In this document: piece after piece, positions 1 through 7,270 of the stretch
Position numbering within the stretch: the stretch's first letter is position 1
Layout: every line of letters begins with the position of its first letter
NCBI RefSeq assembly: GCF_024385465.1
Contig: NZ_JANFLS010000002.1
Span: forward strand, 62,001-126,000
Source of the DNA: Arthrobacter sp. zg-Y844
GTDB taxonomy: Bacteria; Actinomycetota; Actinomycetes; Actinomycetales; Micrococcaceae
DNA: 64,000 nt
Direction of reading: 5' to 3'
Made by a program: the position numbers and the translations under genes
Notes under the pieces: generated by a model
What the model saw: only the letters and a program-made list of their open reading frames with translations
Told to the model about the DNA's origin: nothing
Databases searched by the model: none

Positions 1-1
1 T

Positions 2-871
2 TACCTGACGGCAGAGCGTGGCCGCTCCGAGCACACGGTCCGTGCCTATGAGTCGGACGTGTCGAAGCTGCTCGACTATGCCCTCGGCGCCGGAGCAGGC
101 TCGCTCCAGGAACTGGACCTGGGCATCCTGCGCGGCTGGCTGGGCGAACTCAGTGCCGGCGGGCAGGCCCGTTCCACGCTGGCCCGCCGCGCCGCCACGG
201 CACGCAGCTTCACCAACTGGGCCCTGCGCGAGGAACTCATCAGCGAAAACCCGGCCCTGCGGCTGAAAGCACCGAAGAAGGAGAAGACCCTTCCCGGCGT
301 GCTGCGCAGCAGCCAGCTCGATGACCTGTTCGAAACCCTGCAGGCGGCTGCCGCCGAGGGCGAACCCGTGGCTCTGCGGGACCGCGCGATGGTCGAACTG
401 CTCTACGCAACGGGCATCCGGGTGGGGGAGCTGGCCGGACTGGACGTCGACGACCTCGATCCGGACCGCCGGACGCTCACCGTGCTGGGCAAGGGCAACA
501 AGGAACGCACGGTGCCTTACGGCCTGCCGGCTGCGCTCGCGGTGGATGACTGGCTGCGCCGCGGCCGTCCGTCGATGGCGACCGGGGACAGCGGTCCGGC
601 ATTGTTCCTGGGCAAGCGGGGCGGACGGGTGGACCAGCGGCAGGTCCGCAGCGTGGTGGCAGGGCTTTTGGAAGCCGTGCCGGACACGTCCGCCTCCGGG
701 CCGCACGCCCTGCGCCACTCCGCGGCCACCCACCTGCTCGACGGCGGTGCCGACCTGCGTGCCGTGCAGGAAATCCTGGGCCATTCGTCGCTGGCCACCA
801 CGCAGCTCTACACACACGTGTCAGTGGACAGGCTGCGCCAGAGCTACAGCCAGGCGCATCCGCGAGCCTAA
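2..871 (+). CDS. xerC: Tyrosine recombinase XerC, 5'-truncated by window edge
   Basis: Site-specific recombinase that, with XerD, resolves chromosome dimers at dif. The reading frame is open from base 2 and the visible N-terminus ([19 protein letters not shown]) is the middle of the usual SAM-like DNA-binding domain, so the true start lies upstream; 289 residues are visible. The catalytic domain carries the expected tyrosine-recombinase residues: Arg in ATGIRVGEL, Lys in the GKGNKER hairpin, [17 protein letters not shown] and the nucleophile in TTQLYTH. A GTG at 59 is internal and unlikely to be the start. It has no phage neighbours, which fits a housekeeping XerC rather than an integrase. 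Confidence 0.93.
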   Translation, partial: YLTAERGRSEHTVRAYESDVSKLLDYALGAGAGSLQELDLGILRGWLGELSAGGQARSTLARRAATARSFTNWALREELISENPALRLKAPKKEKTLPGVLRSSQLDDLFETLQAAAAEGEPVALRDRAMVELLYATGIRVGELAGLDVDDLDPDRRTLTVLGKGNKERTVPYGLPAALAVDDWLRRGRPSMATGDSGPALFLGKRGGRVDQRQVRSVVAGLLEAVPDTSASGPHALRHSAATHLLDGGADLRAVQEILGHSSLATTQLYTHVSVDRLRQSYSQAHPRA

Positions 872-905
872 GGGACGGCCGCCCAGGGACCGCCGCCCGA
901 CTCCG

Positions 906-932
906 GCAGCACCGCCGAGCCTGCGGTGCTGC
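906..932 (+). terminator. Hairpin downstream of xerC
   Basis: A perfect 10-bp inverted repeat (GCAGCACCGC and its complement, 7-base loop) lies 35 bases after the xerC stop. No real T-run follows, so it is either a weak intrinsic terminator or an RNA 3'-end stabiliser. Confidence 0.45.
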
Positions 933-1068
933 AGAGGCTCAAAAGGATACATTGGCGCATCGACGTAACTTACGGCACAATGATGGACAGCGGTCACATC
1001 CGGCTCGATATCCGTCCATGCAGCAGCAGGTCGTTGGGGAAGACGTACCTACAGCTATGGAGGATGGA

Positions 1069-1572
1069 ATGTCTGTTGTGATGGCGCGCGGCGTACTGTT
1101 TGTGCACTCTGCCCCTTCCGCGTTGTGCCCCCATATTGAGTGGGCCATCGGATCCGTCGTGGAAAAGCGAACGGATCTACAGTGGACCCCTCAGCCGGCT
1201 GCGCCCGGAATGGTACGGGCCGAAATCGCCTGGACCGGACCGCAGGGCACCGGTTCCCTGCTCGCGTCCGCGCTGCGCGGCTGGGCGCACCTCCGGTACG
1301 AGGTGACGGAGGAACAGAGCCCCGGAGCCGACGGCAGCCGCTGGGCACACACGCCTGAGCTGGGCATCTTCCACGCCGCCACCGACGTGCACGGCAACAT
1401 CATGATTTCCGAGAACCGCATCCGTTACGCCTATGAAAACGGTGCCGGCGATCCGTCGGCGGTCTACCACGAACTCTCACTCGCCCTGGGCGAGGCCTGG
1501 GACGAAGAGCTGGAGCCGTTCCGGCACGCGGCCGACGGCGCTCCGGTGCGCTGGCTGCACCAGGTCGGCTAG
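1069..1572 (+). CDS. DUF3145 family protein
   Basis: A 167-residue soluble protein of the DUF3145 family, conserved in actinobacteria and often found beside type II fatty acid synthesis genes; its function is not known. It opens MSVVMARGVLFVHSAPSALCPHIEWA and ends VRWLHQVG, as I recall for family members. I chose ATG 1069 because GGAGG at 1059-1063 sits 5 bases before it and the family signature begins right there; upstream in-frame codons back to 952 look non-homologous. It converges on fabF and shares the terminator between them, so it is not part of the fab operon. Confidence 0.85.
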   Translation: MSVVMARGVLFVHSAPSALCPHIEWAIGSVVEKRTDLQWTPQPAAPGMVRAEIAWTGPQGTGSLLASALRGWAHLRYEVTEEQSPGADGSRWAHTPELGIFHAATDVHGNIMISENRIRYAYENGAGDPSAVYHELSLALGEAWDEELEPFRHAADGAPVRWLHQVG

Positions 1573-1597
1573 TCTCCTCAAAAACTCCGTAGCAAAC

Positions 1598-1639
1598 ACA
1601 ACAGGCGTCCGTTCCCCGCGGGGAACGGACGCCTGTTGT
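1598..1639. terminator. Bidirectional terminator between DUF3145 and fabF
   Basis: A 20-bp near-perfect palindrome (ACAACAGGCGTCCGTTCCCC and its complement, loop of about two bases) sits between two convergent genes and can serve both. Confidence 0.8.
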
Positions 1640-1653
1640 CGTAAGCGAACGGG

Positions 1654-2889
1654 TTAGCGGCTGCGCAGCACGGCGACGGCGTTGTGCCCGCCGAAGCCGA
1701 AGGAATTGCTCAGCGCCACGATGTCTCCGCCGCGCAGCTGGCGGCTGGAGGTCACCACGTCGAGCGGAATCTCCGGATCCTGGTTTTCCAGGTTGATCGT
1801 GGCCGGCGCCTGGCGCTCGTAGACCGCCAAAGCCGTCAGGACGGCTTCGACTGCACCGGAGGCACCCAGCAGGTGGCCCATCTGCGACTTGGTCGCTGAC
1901 ACGGCAACTCCGTCGAGGGCACTGCCCAGGGCAGCCTTCAGCGCGGTGTATTCCGGCTTGTCGCCCACCGGGGTGGAGGTGGCGTGCGCGTTCACGTGGA
2001 CTACGTCCTCGGCCTGCGCCCGGGCATCAAAGAGAGCGGACTTCAGGGCCCTGGTGGCGCCGAGGCCCTCGGGGTCCGGGGCGGTGATGTGGTACGCGTC
2101 GGCGGTGACGGCCGTGCCTGCAAGTTCGGCGTAAATCCGTGCTCCGCGGGCCAGGGCGTGCTCTTCGCTTTCGAGCACCAGCGCACCGGCGCCCTCACCC
2201 ATCACGAAGCCGTCGCGGTCCTTGTCATAGGGGCGGGAGGCACGCTGGGGATCATCGTTGCGCTTGGACAGGGCCTGCATGGAGGCGAAGGATGCCAAGG
2301 GCATCGGGTGAATGCAGGCTTCCGCGCCGCCGGCGACGACGATGTCGGCTTTGCCGGAGCGGATCATGTCCAGGCCCTGGTGGAGGGCCTCGGTTCCGGA
2401 GGCGCAGGCTGAGACGGGTGTGTGGGCGCCGGCGCGGGCACCCAGGTCGAGGCTGACCGCGGCGGACGGGCCGTTGGGCATCAGCATCGGAACGGTCATG
2501 GGCAGTACCCGCCGCGGTCCCTTTTCGCGCAGGGTGTCCCAGGCGTCGAGCAGGGTCCAGATGCCGCCGATACCGGTGGCGAAGGAGACGGCAAGCCGGT
2601 CGTGGTCAATGTCTGCGAGGCCGGAATCGGCCCAGGCTTCGCGCGCCGCGACGACGGCGAACTGCGTGGAGGGGTCCATCCGCTTGGCTTCGACGCGGGA
2701 AAGGACTTCCGAAGCGGGAGTGGTGGCCCGCGCTGCAAAGGTCACGGGCAGCGAGTACTTCTCCACCCATTCGTCTTCCAGGGTACGGGCGCCGGAGACA
2801 CCCTGCAGTGCGTTCTTCCACATGGTTGGAACGTCCCCGCCGATGGGCGTGGTCGCTCCGAGGCCTGTGATGACTACTTTGCGGGCCAT
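1654..2889 (-). CDS. fabF: 3-oxoacyl-[acyl-carrier-protein] synthase II
   Basis: KAS II condenses malonyl-ACP with acyl-ACP during fatty acid elongation. The 411-residue protein has normal length and the Cys-His-His catalytic set: Cys162 in SACASGTEA, His302 in NAHATSTPVGD, and Lys334/His339 in KSQMGHLLGASG, plus the glycine-rich GEGAGALVLE and the C-terminal SNSFGFGGHN. It is the last gene of fasR-fabD-fabH-acpP-fabF, 80 bp after acpP, and ends at a strong terminator. The order equals that of Streptomyces fabDHPF and the M. tuberculosis kas locus. ATG 2889 is preceded by a moderate GAGAG ribosome site. Confidence 0.95.
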   Translation of the reverse strand: MARKVVITGLGATTPIGGDVPTMWKNALQGVSGARTLEDEWVEKYSLPVTFAARATTPASEVLSRVEAKRMDPSTQFAVVAAREAWADSGLADIDHDRLAVSFATGIGGIWTLLDAWDTLREKGPRRVLPMTVPMLMPNGPSAAVSLDLGARAGAHTPVSACASGTEALHQGLDMIRSGKADIVVAGGAEACIHPMPLASFASMQALSKRNDDPQRASRPYDKDRDGFVMGEGAGALVLESEEHALARGARIYAELAGTAVTADAYHITAPDPEGLGATRALKSALFDARAQAEDVVHVNAHATSTPVGDKPEYTALKAALGSALDGVAVSATKSQMGHLLGASGAVEAVLTALAVYERQAPATINLENQDPEIPLDVVTSSRQLRGGDIVALSNSFGFGGHNAVAVLRSR

Positions 2890-2969
2890 GATTCACTCTC
2901 TTGAAGCAGTTGCAGGTGCTGGTTCCGGCAGTACCGGGCGGCCGCCGCCAGGCAGCGGCCGCCGGAAGG

Positions 2970-3215
2970 TTATGCCTGGGCGTTGGAGATGAAGTCCACG
3001 GCGTCGCCGACGGTCTTCAGGTTCTTGACCTCTTCGTCCGGGATGCGCACGCCGAACTTTTCTTCGGCGTTGACGACGATGGTCATCATGGAAATGGAGT
3101 CGATGTCCAGGTCATCGGTGAAGGACTTGTCCAGCTCAACGGCCTCGGGGGCCAGACCCGTCTCTTCATTGACGATCTCGGCGAGGCCGGCCAGGATTTC
3201 TTCTTTGCTAGCCAT
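2970..3215 (-). CDS. acpP: Acyl carrier protein
   Basis: An 81-residue acidic four-helix carrier of growing acyl chains. The phosphopantetheine attachment Ser40 lies in the motif DLDIDSISMM. AAGGAG five bases before ATG 3215 makes a strong ribosome site, as expected for one of the most abundant proteins. It lies between fabH and fabF in the fatty acid operon, with 110 bp before it and 80 bp after it. Confidence 0.96.
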   Translation of the reverse strand: MASKEEILAGLAEIVNEETGLAPEAVELDKSFTDDLDIDSISMMTIVVNAEEKFGVRIPDEEVKNLKTVGDAVDFISNAQA

Positions 3216-3325
3216 GTTGGCTCCTTTTCTTGTAGTGCCGGTACGGGACCGGTCCGGTTTTCCAACCGCCGAAGCGGTGTGGTTCTGTGGGCTGCACCGG
3301 CGTCGCCGGCACTGCGGAATTGGGG

Positions 3326-4387
3326 CTAGGGAAGGACAACTACCTGCGCGCCGAACACAAGGCCGGCACCGAAGCCGATCTGCAGCGACAGCTTGCCGCT
3401 CAGTTCGGGGTGCTCCTGCAGCAGGCGGTAGGTGGCCAGCGGAATGGACGCGGCCGAGGTGTTTCCCGCATCGGCAATGTCGCGGGCAATGATGACTGAC
3501 TCGGGCAGCTTCAACTGCTTCGCCATCTCGTCAATGATGCGCATGTTGGCCTGGTGGGGCACGAAGGCGGAGAGATCCTCGGCGGTGATCCCGGCGGCGT
3601 CGAGCGCCTGCTGGGCAGCCTTGGCCATCTCCCATACGGCCCAGCGGAAGACCGTCTGGCCGTCCTGGCGCAGGGTGGGCCAGAGCTTGGTGTCCCGGTC
3701 GGAGAGGTCCGCGGCGCTCATGCCGCCGTCGGCCTCGGCGGCGAGGGAAAGTTCCCGGACATCCAGCATGGAGTGGGTCATGCCGATGGCACCGGACTTG
3801 CTGCCGTCGGATCCCCAGACGGAGGGCGCGATTCCGGGGGTGTCGGAGGGGCCGACGACGACGGCGCCGGCACCGTCGCCGAGCAGGAAGGAGATGGTGC
3901 GTTCGGTGTTGTCGATGAAGTCCGAAAGCTTTTCCACGCCGATGACCAGCACGTAGGTGGCGGCGCCGGAGCGGACCAGCGCGTCTGCCTGGGCAATGCC
4001 GTAGCAGTACCCGGCGCACGCGGCGGAAACATCGTAGGCCGGTGCCGGCGTCGCGCCCAGCCGCTCGGTGATCTGGGTGGCCGCGGAAGGCGTCGCGTAG
4101 GGGTGGGTCACGGTGGAGACGATGACGGCGCCGAGCTGGGATCCCTCGATGCCGGCGTTCTTCAACGCCTCGCGTCCGGCAGCCTCTGCCATGTCCACCA
4201 CGGACGTGCCCTTGTCCGCACGGTGCCGGGTCACGATGCCGGTGCGCTGGCGGATCCACTCATCGGAGGAATCGATCCACTGGCAGACGTCGTCGTTGCT
4301 GACAATGACGTCGGGGCGGAAGGCGCCGATGCCGTGGATTCGGCTGAATTCGTTGACGGGGGACTGCTTCAGGGTGGGCGTGCTCAC
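3326..4387 (-). CDS. fabH: 3-oxoacyl-[acyl-carrier-protein] synthase III
   Basis: KAS III starts fatty acid synthesis by condensing an acyl-CoA primer with malonyl-ACP; in actinobacteria branched primers are typical. The 353-residue protein has the thiolase fold with Cys124 in SAACAGYCYG, the His of PHQANMRI and the Asn of GNTSAASIP. It starts at GTG, which overlaps the fabD stop by four bases (GTGA), so the two are translationally coupled. Confidence 0.95.
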   Translation of the reverse strand: MSTPTLKQSPVNEFSRIHGIGAFRPDVIVSNDDVCQWIDSSDEWIRQRTGIVTRHRADKGTSVVDMAEAAGREALKNAGIEGSQLGAVIVSTVTHPYATPSAATQITERLGATPAPAYDVSAACAGYCYGIAQADALVRSGAATYVLVIGVEKLSDFIDNTERTISFLLGDGAGAVVVGPSDTPGIAPSVWGSDGSKSGAIGMTHSMLDVRELSLAAEADGGMSAADLSDRDTKLWPTLRQDGQTVFRWAVWEMAKAAQQALDAAGITAEDLSAFVPHQANMRIIDEMAKQLKLPESVIIARDIADAGNTSAASIPLATYRLLQEHPELSGKLSLQIGFGAGLVFGAQVVVLP

Positions 4388-5337
4388 GCGTTACCTTCTC
4401 CGGTTGTTGCTGCCGTTCCGGAATGCTCACGGATGAACTCCCGGGCAGCGGTTAGATCTTCTGGGGATTTCAGGGCGAGTGTCGGTATGCCCTTCATGCC
4501 GCGGCGTGCCAGTCCGGTGAGGGTTCCTGCCGGCGGCAGTTCCAGCAGGCCGGTCACGCCCATGCCGAGCATGTTCTCCATGCAGAGGTCCCACCGTACC
4601 GGGCGGGATACCTGGGCGATGAGGCTGTCAAGGTTGGCGTCACCGGACACCACTGCGGCGCCGTCGCGGTTAGAGAGCAGGGTGGCCAGCGGCGCCTGCG
4701 GGGTGAGGGAGGGACGCAGTGCTTCCAGGACAGTCACGGCGGGGGCCATGTGGGAGGTGTGGAACGCCCCGGCGACCTTCAACGGAATAACCCGTGCCTT
4801 GGCCGGCGGTGCTGCGGTGAGTACCTCGAGCTGGTTGTGTGTCCCGGCCGCCACGATCTGCCCGCCGCCGTTGGCGTTCGCCGCCGTGAGCCCTGCGGCT
4901 TCCAGCACGGCGGCCACGTCGTCGGGATCCCCGCCCAGAATGGCGCTCATGCCCGTGGGCTCAACCGCTGCGGCGCGTGCCATGGCGTTGGCCCGTTCCC
5001 GGACAAACACCAGGGCGTCGTTTTCCGGCAGCGCACCGGCGATGGCGGAGGCGGTGATCTCGCCGACCGAGTGGCCGGCCAGGACGGTGGAGGATGTCAG
5101 CGCAGAGGGCTCCAGCAGCAGCCGGGCGGCCATCAGGCCCGCGGCGACGATCAGGGGCTGGGCGACGGCGGTGTCCTTGATGGTTTCCTCGTCGGAGACC
5201 GTGCCGTGGGCAATGAGGTCCAAGCCGGCGACGTCGCTCAGCGCGGAAAGGTGATCCCGTACGCCGGGCAGTTCCAGCCACGGTGAGAGGAATCCTGGCG
5301 TTTGGGACCCCTGGCCGGGGCAGACGATTGCAAGCAC
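4384..5337 (-). CDS. fabD: Malonyl-CoA:ACP transacylase
   Basis: Loads malonyl groups from malonyl-CoA onto ACP. The 317-residue protein has the nucleophile elbow GHSVGE (Ser90), the oxyanion-hole PGQGSQ near the N-terminus and the catalytic His196 in AFHTSHM. The start is GTG 5337 with GGAAAG about 8 bases before it. It is the first biosynthetic gene after the regulator fasR, and the 109-bp gap between them holds a copy of the putative FasR box. Confidence 0.95.
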   Translation of the reverse strand: MLAIVCPGQGSQTPGFLSPWLELPGVRDHLSALSDVAGLDLIAHGTVSDEETIKDTAVAQPLIVAAGLMAARLLLEPSALTSSTVLAGHSVGEITASAIAGALPENDALVFVRERANAMARAAAVEPTGMSAILGGDPDDVAAVLEAAGLTAANANGGGQIVAAGTHNQLEVLTAAPPAKARVIPLKVAGAFHTSHMAPAVTVLEALRPSLTPQAPLATLLSNRDGAAVVSGDANLDSLIAQVSRPVRWDLCMENMLGMGVTGLLELPPAGTLTGLARRGMKGIPTLALKSPEDLTAAREFIREHSGTAATTGEGNA

Positions 5338-5403
5338 GTATACAGCTTTCCAAAGATAGGGGACGGGACCGGGTGTTTGCGTAGACCAAGCTCCCCGGAC
5401 GCC

Positions 5404-5422
5404 TTTGTAGGAAGTCTACAAG
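5404..5422. promoter_or_regulatory. Putative FasR operator upstream of fabD
   Basis: TTGTAG-N5-CTACAA (5405-5421) is a perfect 6-bp inverted repeat about 67 bp before the fabD start. A closely matching copy (14 of 17 central bases) lies before fasR at 6708-6726. Position and sharing suggest a binding site for the adjacent regulator; binding itself is inferred. Confidence 0.55.
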
Positions 5423-5446
5423 CCAACGACGGCGCCTGGGCAGGGT

Positions 5447-6670
5447 TCAGAGGCGGACGGCGGGCTTCTCGGGGGCGGCTTTTCCGGCCGGTGCCAGGCG
5501 TCCGACCACCAGCGCGGTCTGCAGTACGAACGCTTCGCGGGGCAGCATCGGGTCCCATCCGGTCACATCGCAGACGCGCCGCAGGCGGTAGCGGACCGTA
5601 TTGGCATGGACGAAGAGTTCACGTGCCGTGGCCTCCAGGGAATGGCCCAGCGAGAGGTACGCGCTAAGGGTCTCTGCCAGCCCGTTGGAGGCACCCAGCA
5701 GGGGTGTGTAGATGCTTTCCACCAGGGCCTTGCGTGCGGTGTCATCCCCGGACATCACCCGCTCGGGCCACAGGTCGTCAGCTGCCACCGGGCGTGGCGC
5801 AGCCGGCCAGGCGCGGGCGGCGGTGAGTCCGGCGAACGCGGCCTGCGCGGACGGGCCGGCCTCGACAAGGGAGAGTGCGGGCGGGCCGTACACCACCGGT
5901 CCCGGACCGAAGAGTTCGGACAGGCGGGTGTAGGAGAAGGCCTTGTCCTCCAGGCCGCCCAGGACCAGGATCAGCCGCTCGCCCTGGATCCCCACGAGGG
6001 TGTCCTCGGCCAGCCGGCCCGTGGCCCGGCGGAGTTCATTCACGAATGTGGCATTGGCTTCGGCAGGAGAGCCGCCCACCATGACGGTGACCGGTGCCGC
6101 GGAGCTCCAGCCGACGGCGGCGATCCGGGAGCGCAGCGCGTCCGAACTCTCGCCGCGCAGGATGGCGTCGACCACAAGGGCCTCCAGCCGGGTGTCCCAG
6201 GCACCCCGGGTTTCGGCCGCACGGGCATAGACATCGGCGGCGGCGAAGGCCACTTCACGCGAATAGCGCAGCACCGCTTCGCGCAGTTTGGACTGGACCT
6301 CGCTGCCGGCCAGCTCCGGCACCCGGTCCTCGACCACCTGGACCACCACCCGGATCAGCTGGAGGGCCTTCTGCAGGCTGATCGAGCGGGTGAGCTCGGT
6401 AGGGGCGGTGCCGAAGACGTCGCTGAGCACCCAGGCGGGCGAGGCAGGACGCTGGTACCAGTTCACGAAGGACGCGATGCCCTTCTGTGCAACCATTCCC
6501 AGTGCCGAGCGCTCGTCCGGGCGCAGCCCCCGGTACCACGGCAGGGAAATGTCCAGCTGCTGCAGGGTGGCAGTCGAAAGCCTGCCGATATTCGCTTTCA
6601 GGCGCTCGACGGTGGGCTGGTCTGCTTCCGGCGGCGCTGAGGCAGCGGACGTATTGGGACGCACTGGCAT
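5447..6670 (-). CDS. fasR: PucR/CdaR-type regulator of the fatty acid operon (FasR-like)
   Basis: A 407-residue regulator whose C-terminal helix-turn-helix (SLEATARELFVHANTVRYRL, about residues 350-370) is the PucR/CdaR type; the N-terminal part resembles the sensory half of this family. In Streptomyces coelicolor the protein at the same position before fabD, FasR, activates fabD-fabH-acpP-fabF, and M. tuberculosis Rv2242 has the same place next to fabD. The same strand and 109-bp spacing suggest co-regulation. A shared palindromic box lies before fasR and before fabD, suggesting autoregulation and fab control. TAAGCT lies 7 bases before ATG 6670, so the mRNA may be almost leaderless. The role is by analogy. 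Confidence 0.8.
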   Translation of the reverse strand: MPVRPNTSAASAPPEADQPTVERLKANIGRLSTATLQQLDISLPWYRGLRPDERSALGMVAQKGIASFVNWYQRPASPAWVLSDVFGTAPTELTRSISLQKALQLIRVVVQVVEDRVPELAGSEVQSKLREAVLRYSREVAFAAADVYARAAETRGAWDTRLEALVVDAILRGESSDALRSRIAAVGWSSAAPVTVMVGGSPAEANATFVNELRRATGRLAEDTLVGIQGERLILVLGGLEDKAFSYTRLSELFGPGPVVYGPPALSLVEAGPSAQAAFAGLTAARAWPAAPRPVAADDLWPERVMSGDDTARKALVESIYTPLLGASNGLAETLSAYLSLGHSLEATARELFVHANTVRYRLRRVCDVTGWDPMLPREAFVLQTALVVGRLAPAGKAAPEKPAVRL

Positions 6671-6707
6671 ACCTGCGAGCTTACGGCCTGCACGAGTGAA
6701 CCGCTAT

Positions 6708-6726
6708 TTTGTGTGAAGGCTACAAG
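6708..6726. promoter_or_regulatory. Putative FasR operator upstream of fasR
   Basis: TTGTGTGAAGGCTACAA (6709-6725) matches the fabD-proximal box at 14 of 17 bases, and both boxes share one more flanking base on each side. It lies 38-56 bp before the fasR start, just upstream of where the -35 would fall. Confidence 0.5.
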
Positions 6727-6814
6727 TTGGCTAGGCAGGCAGCTTGGGTTTCACATCGTTCCCGGCTGCCGCCCGGTTACTGCCCATGCCGGCGCGGGGG
6801 CAGTGACAGCGGGA

Positions 6815-7179
6815 CTACAGCGCCGATCCCAGCCGCCGGAATCGCTCCGTGCGCCGTGCCAGCCGCTCGTCCGGCGGAACGGCGCGAAGCGAGGCCAGCT
6901 CGTATTCCACGGCCCGGGCCATCCGCCGGCAGAATTCGCGTGCCTCCTCGGCGGCATCGGGCAGTTCCGCCACCGTGTGGTCCACAATCCCGTGGGCGGC
7001 CAGCGGCGTGCCTCCCGGAGCGAAGCCGGTCCCAGGGCAGCCTGTCCTGTTCCGCGTTCCCGGTCCTTTTAGCCCTGCCCGCTGCCGTTCAGGGGCAGCA
7101 CGTCGCTCGCGCCGAAATGCAGCAGCTGGCGGACGCCCGGACGGCGGGGATTGCGCGAAATCCGTATGGATTCCCAGTC
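6815..7179 (-). pseudogene. Decayed acyl-CoA carboxylase carboxyltransferase (accD-type) remnant
   Basis: Three short pieces in different minus-strand frames read, in order, like one actinobacterial fused carboxyltransferase. Piece 1 (7179-7069): WESIRISRNPRRPGVRQLL...FGASDVLPLNGSG, then TAA. Piece 2 (about 7040-7008): LGPASLREARR. Piece 3 (about 7010-6815): PLAAHGIVDHTVAELPDA...RRLGSAL, then TAG at 6817-6815. In intact homologues these segments are separated by long stretches, so the N-terminal half and most of the biotin/CoA-binding region are deleted. No start codon or ribosome site is apparent. The identification is from remembered family sequence. In M. tuberculosis, accD6 sits in the same cluster, which supports a former fatty-acid-operon member. 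Confidence 0.65.
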
Positions 7180-7200
7180 AGGTCAACACGGGGCCGCCAA

Positions 7201-7240
7201 ATGAAAAGGAACCGCCGCAGATGCGGCGGTTCCTTTTCAT
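7201..7240 (-). terminator. Intrinsic terminator of aceE
   Basis: A perfect 19-bp inverted repeat with a two-base centre and A/T-rich outer arms lies just after the aceE stop; on the minus strand the stem runs into CCTTTTCAT. It separates aceE from the accD remnant and fasR. Confidence 0.85.
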
Positions 7241-7270
7241 GTTCCCCGAGTTCGAGGACCGGCGGATTAC

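Noticed and set aside
2-871. xerC as a phage integrase marking an island
   Set aside because: Sequence and core-gene surroundings fit chromosomal XerC; there is no att duplication at the tRNAs and no phage genes.
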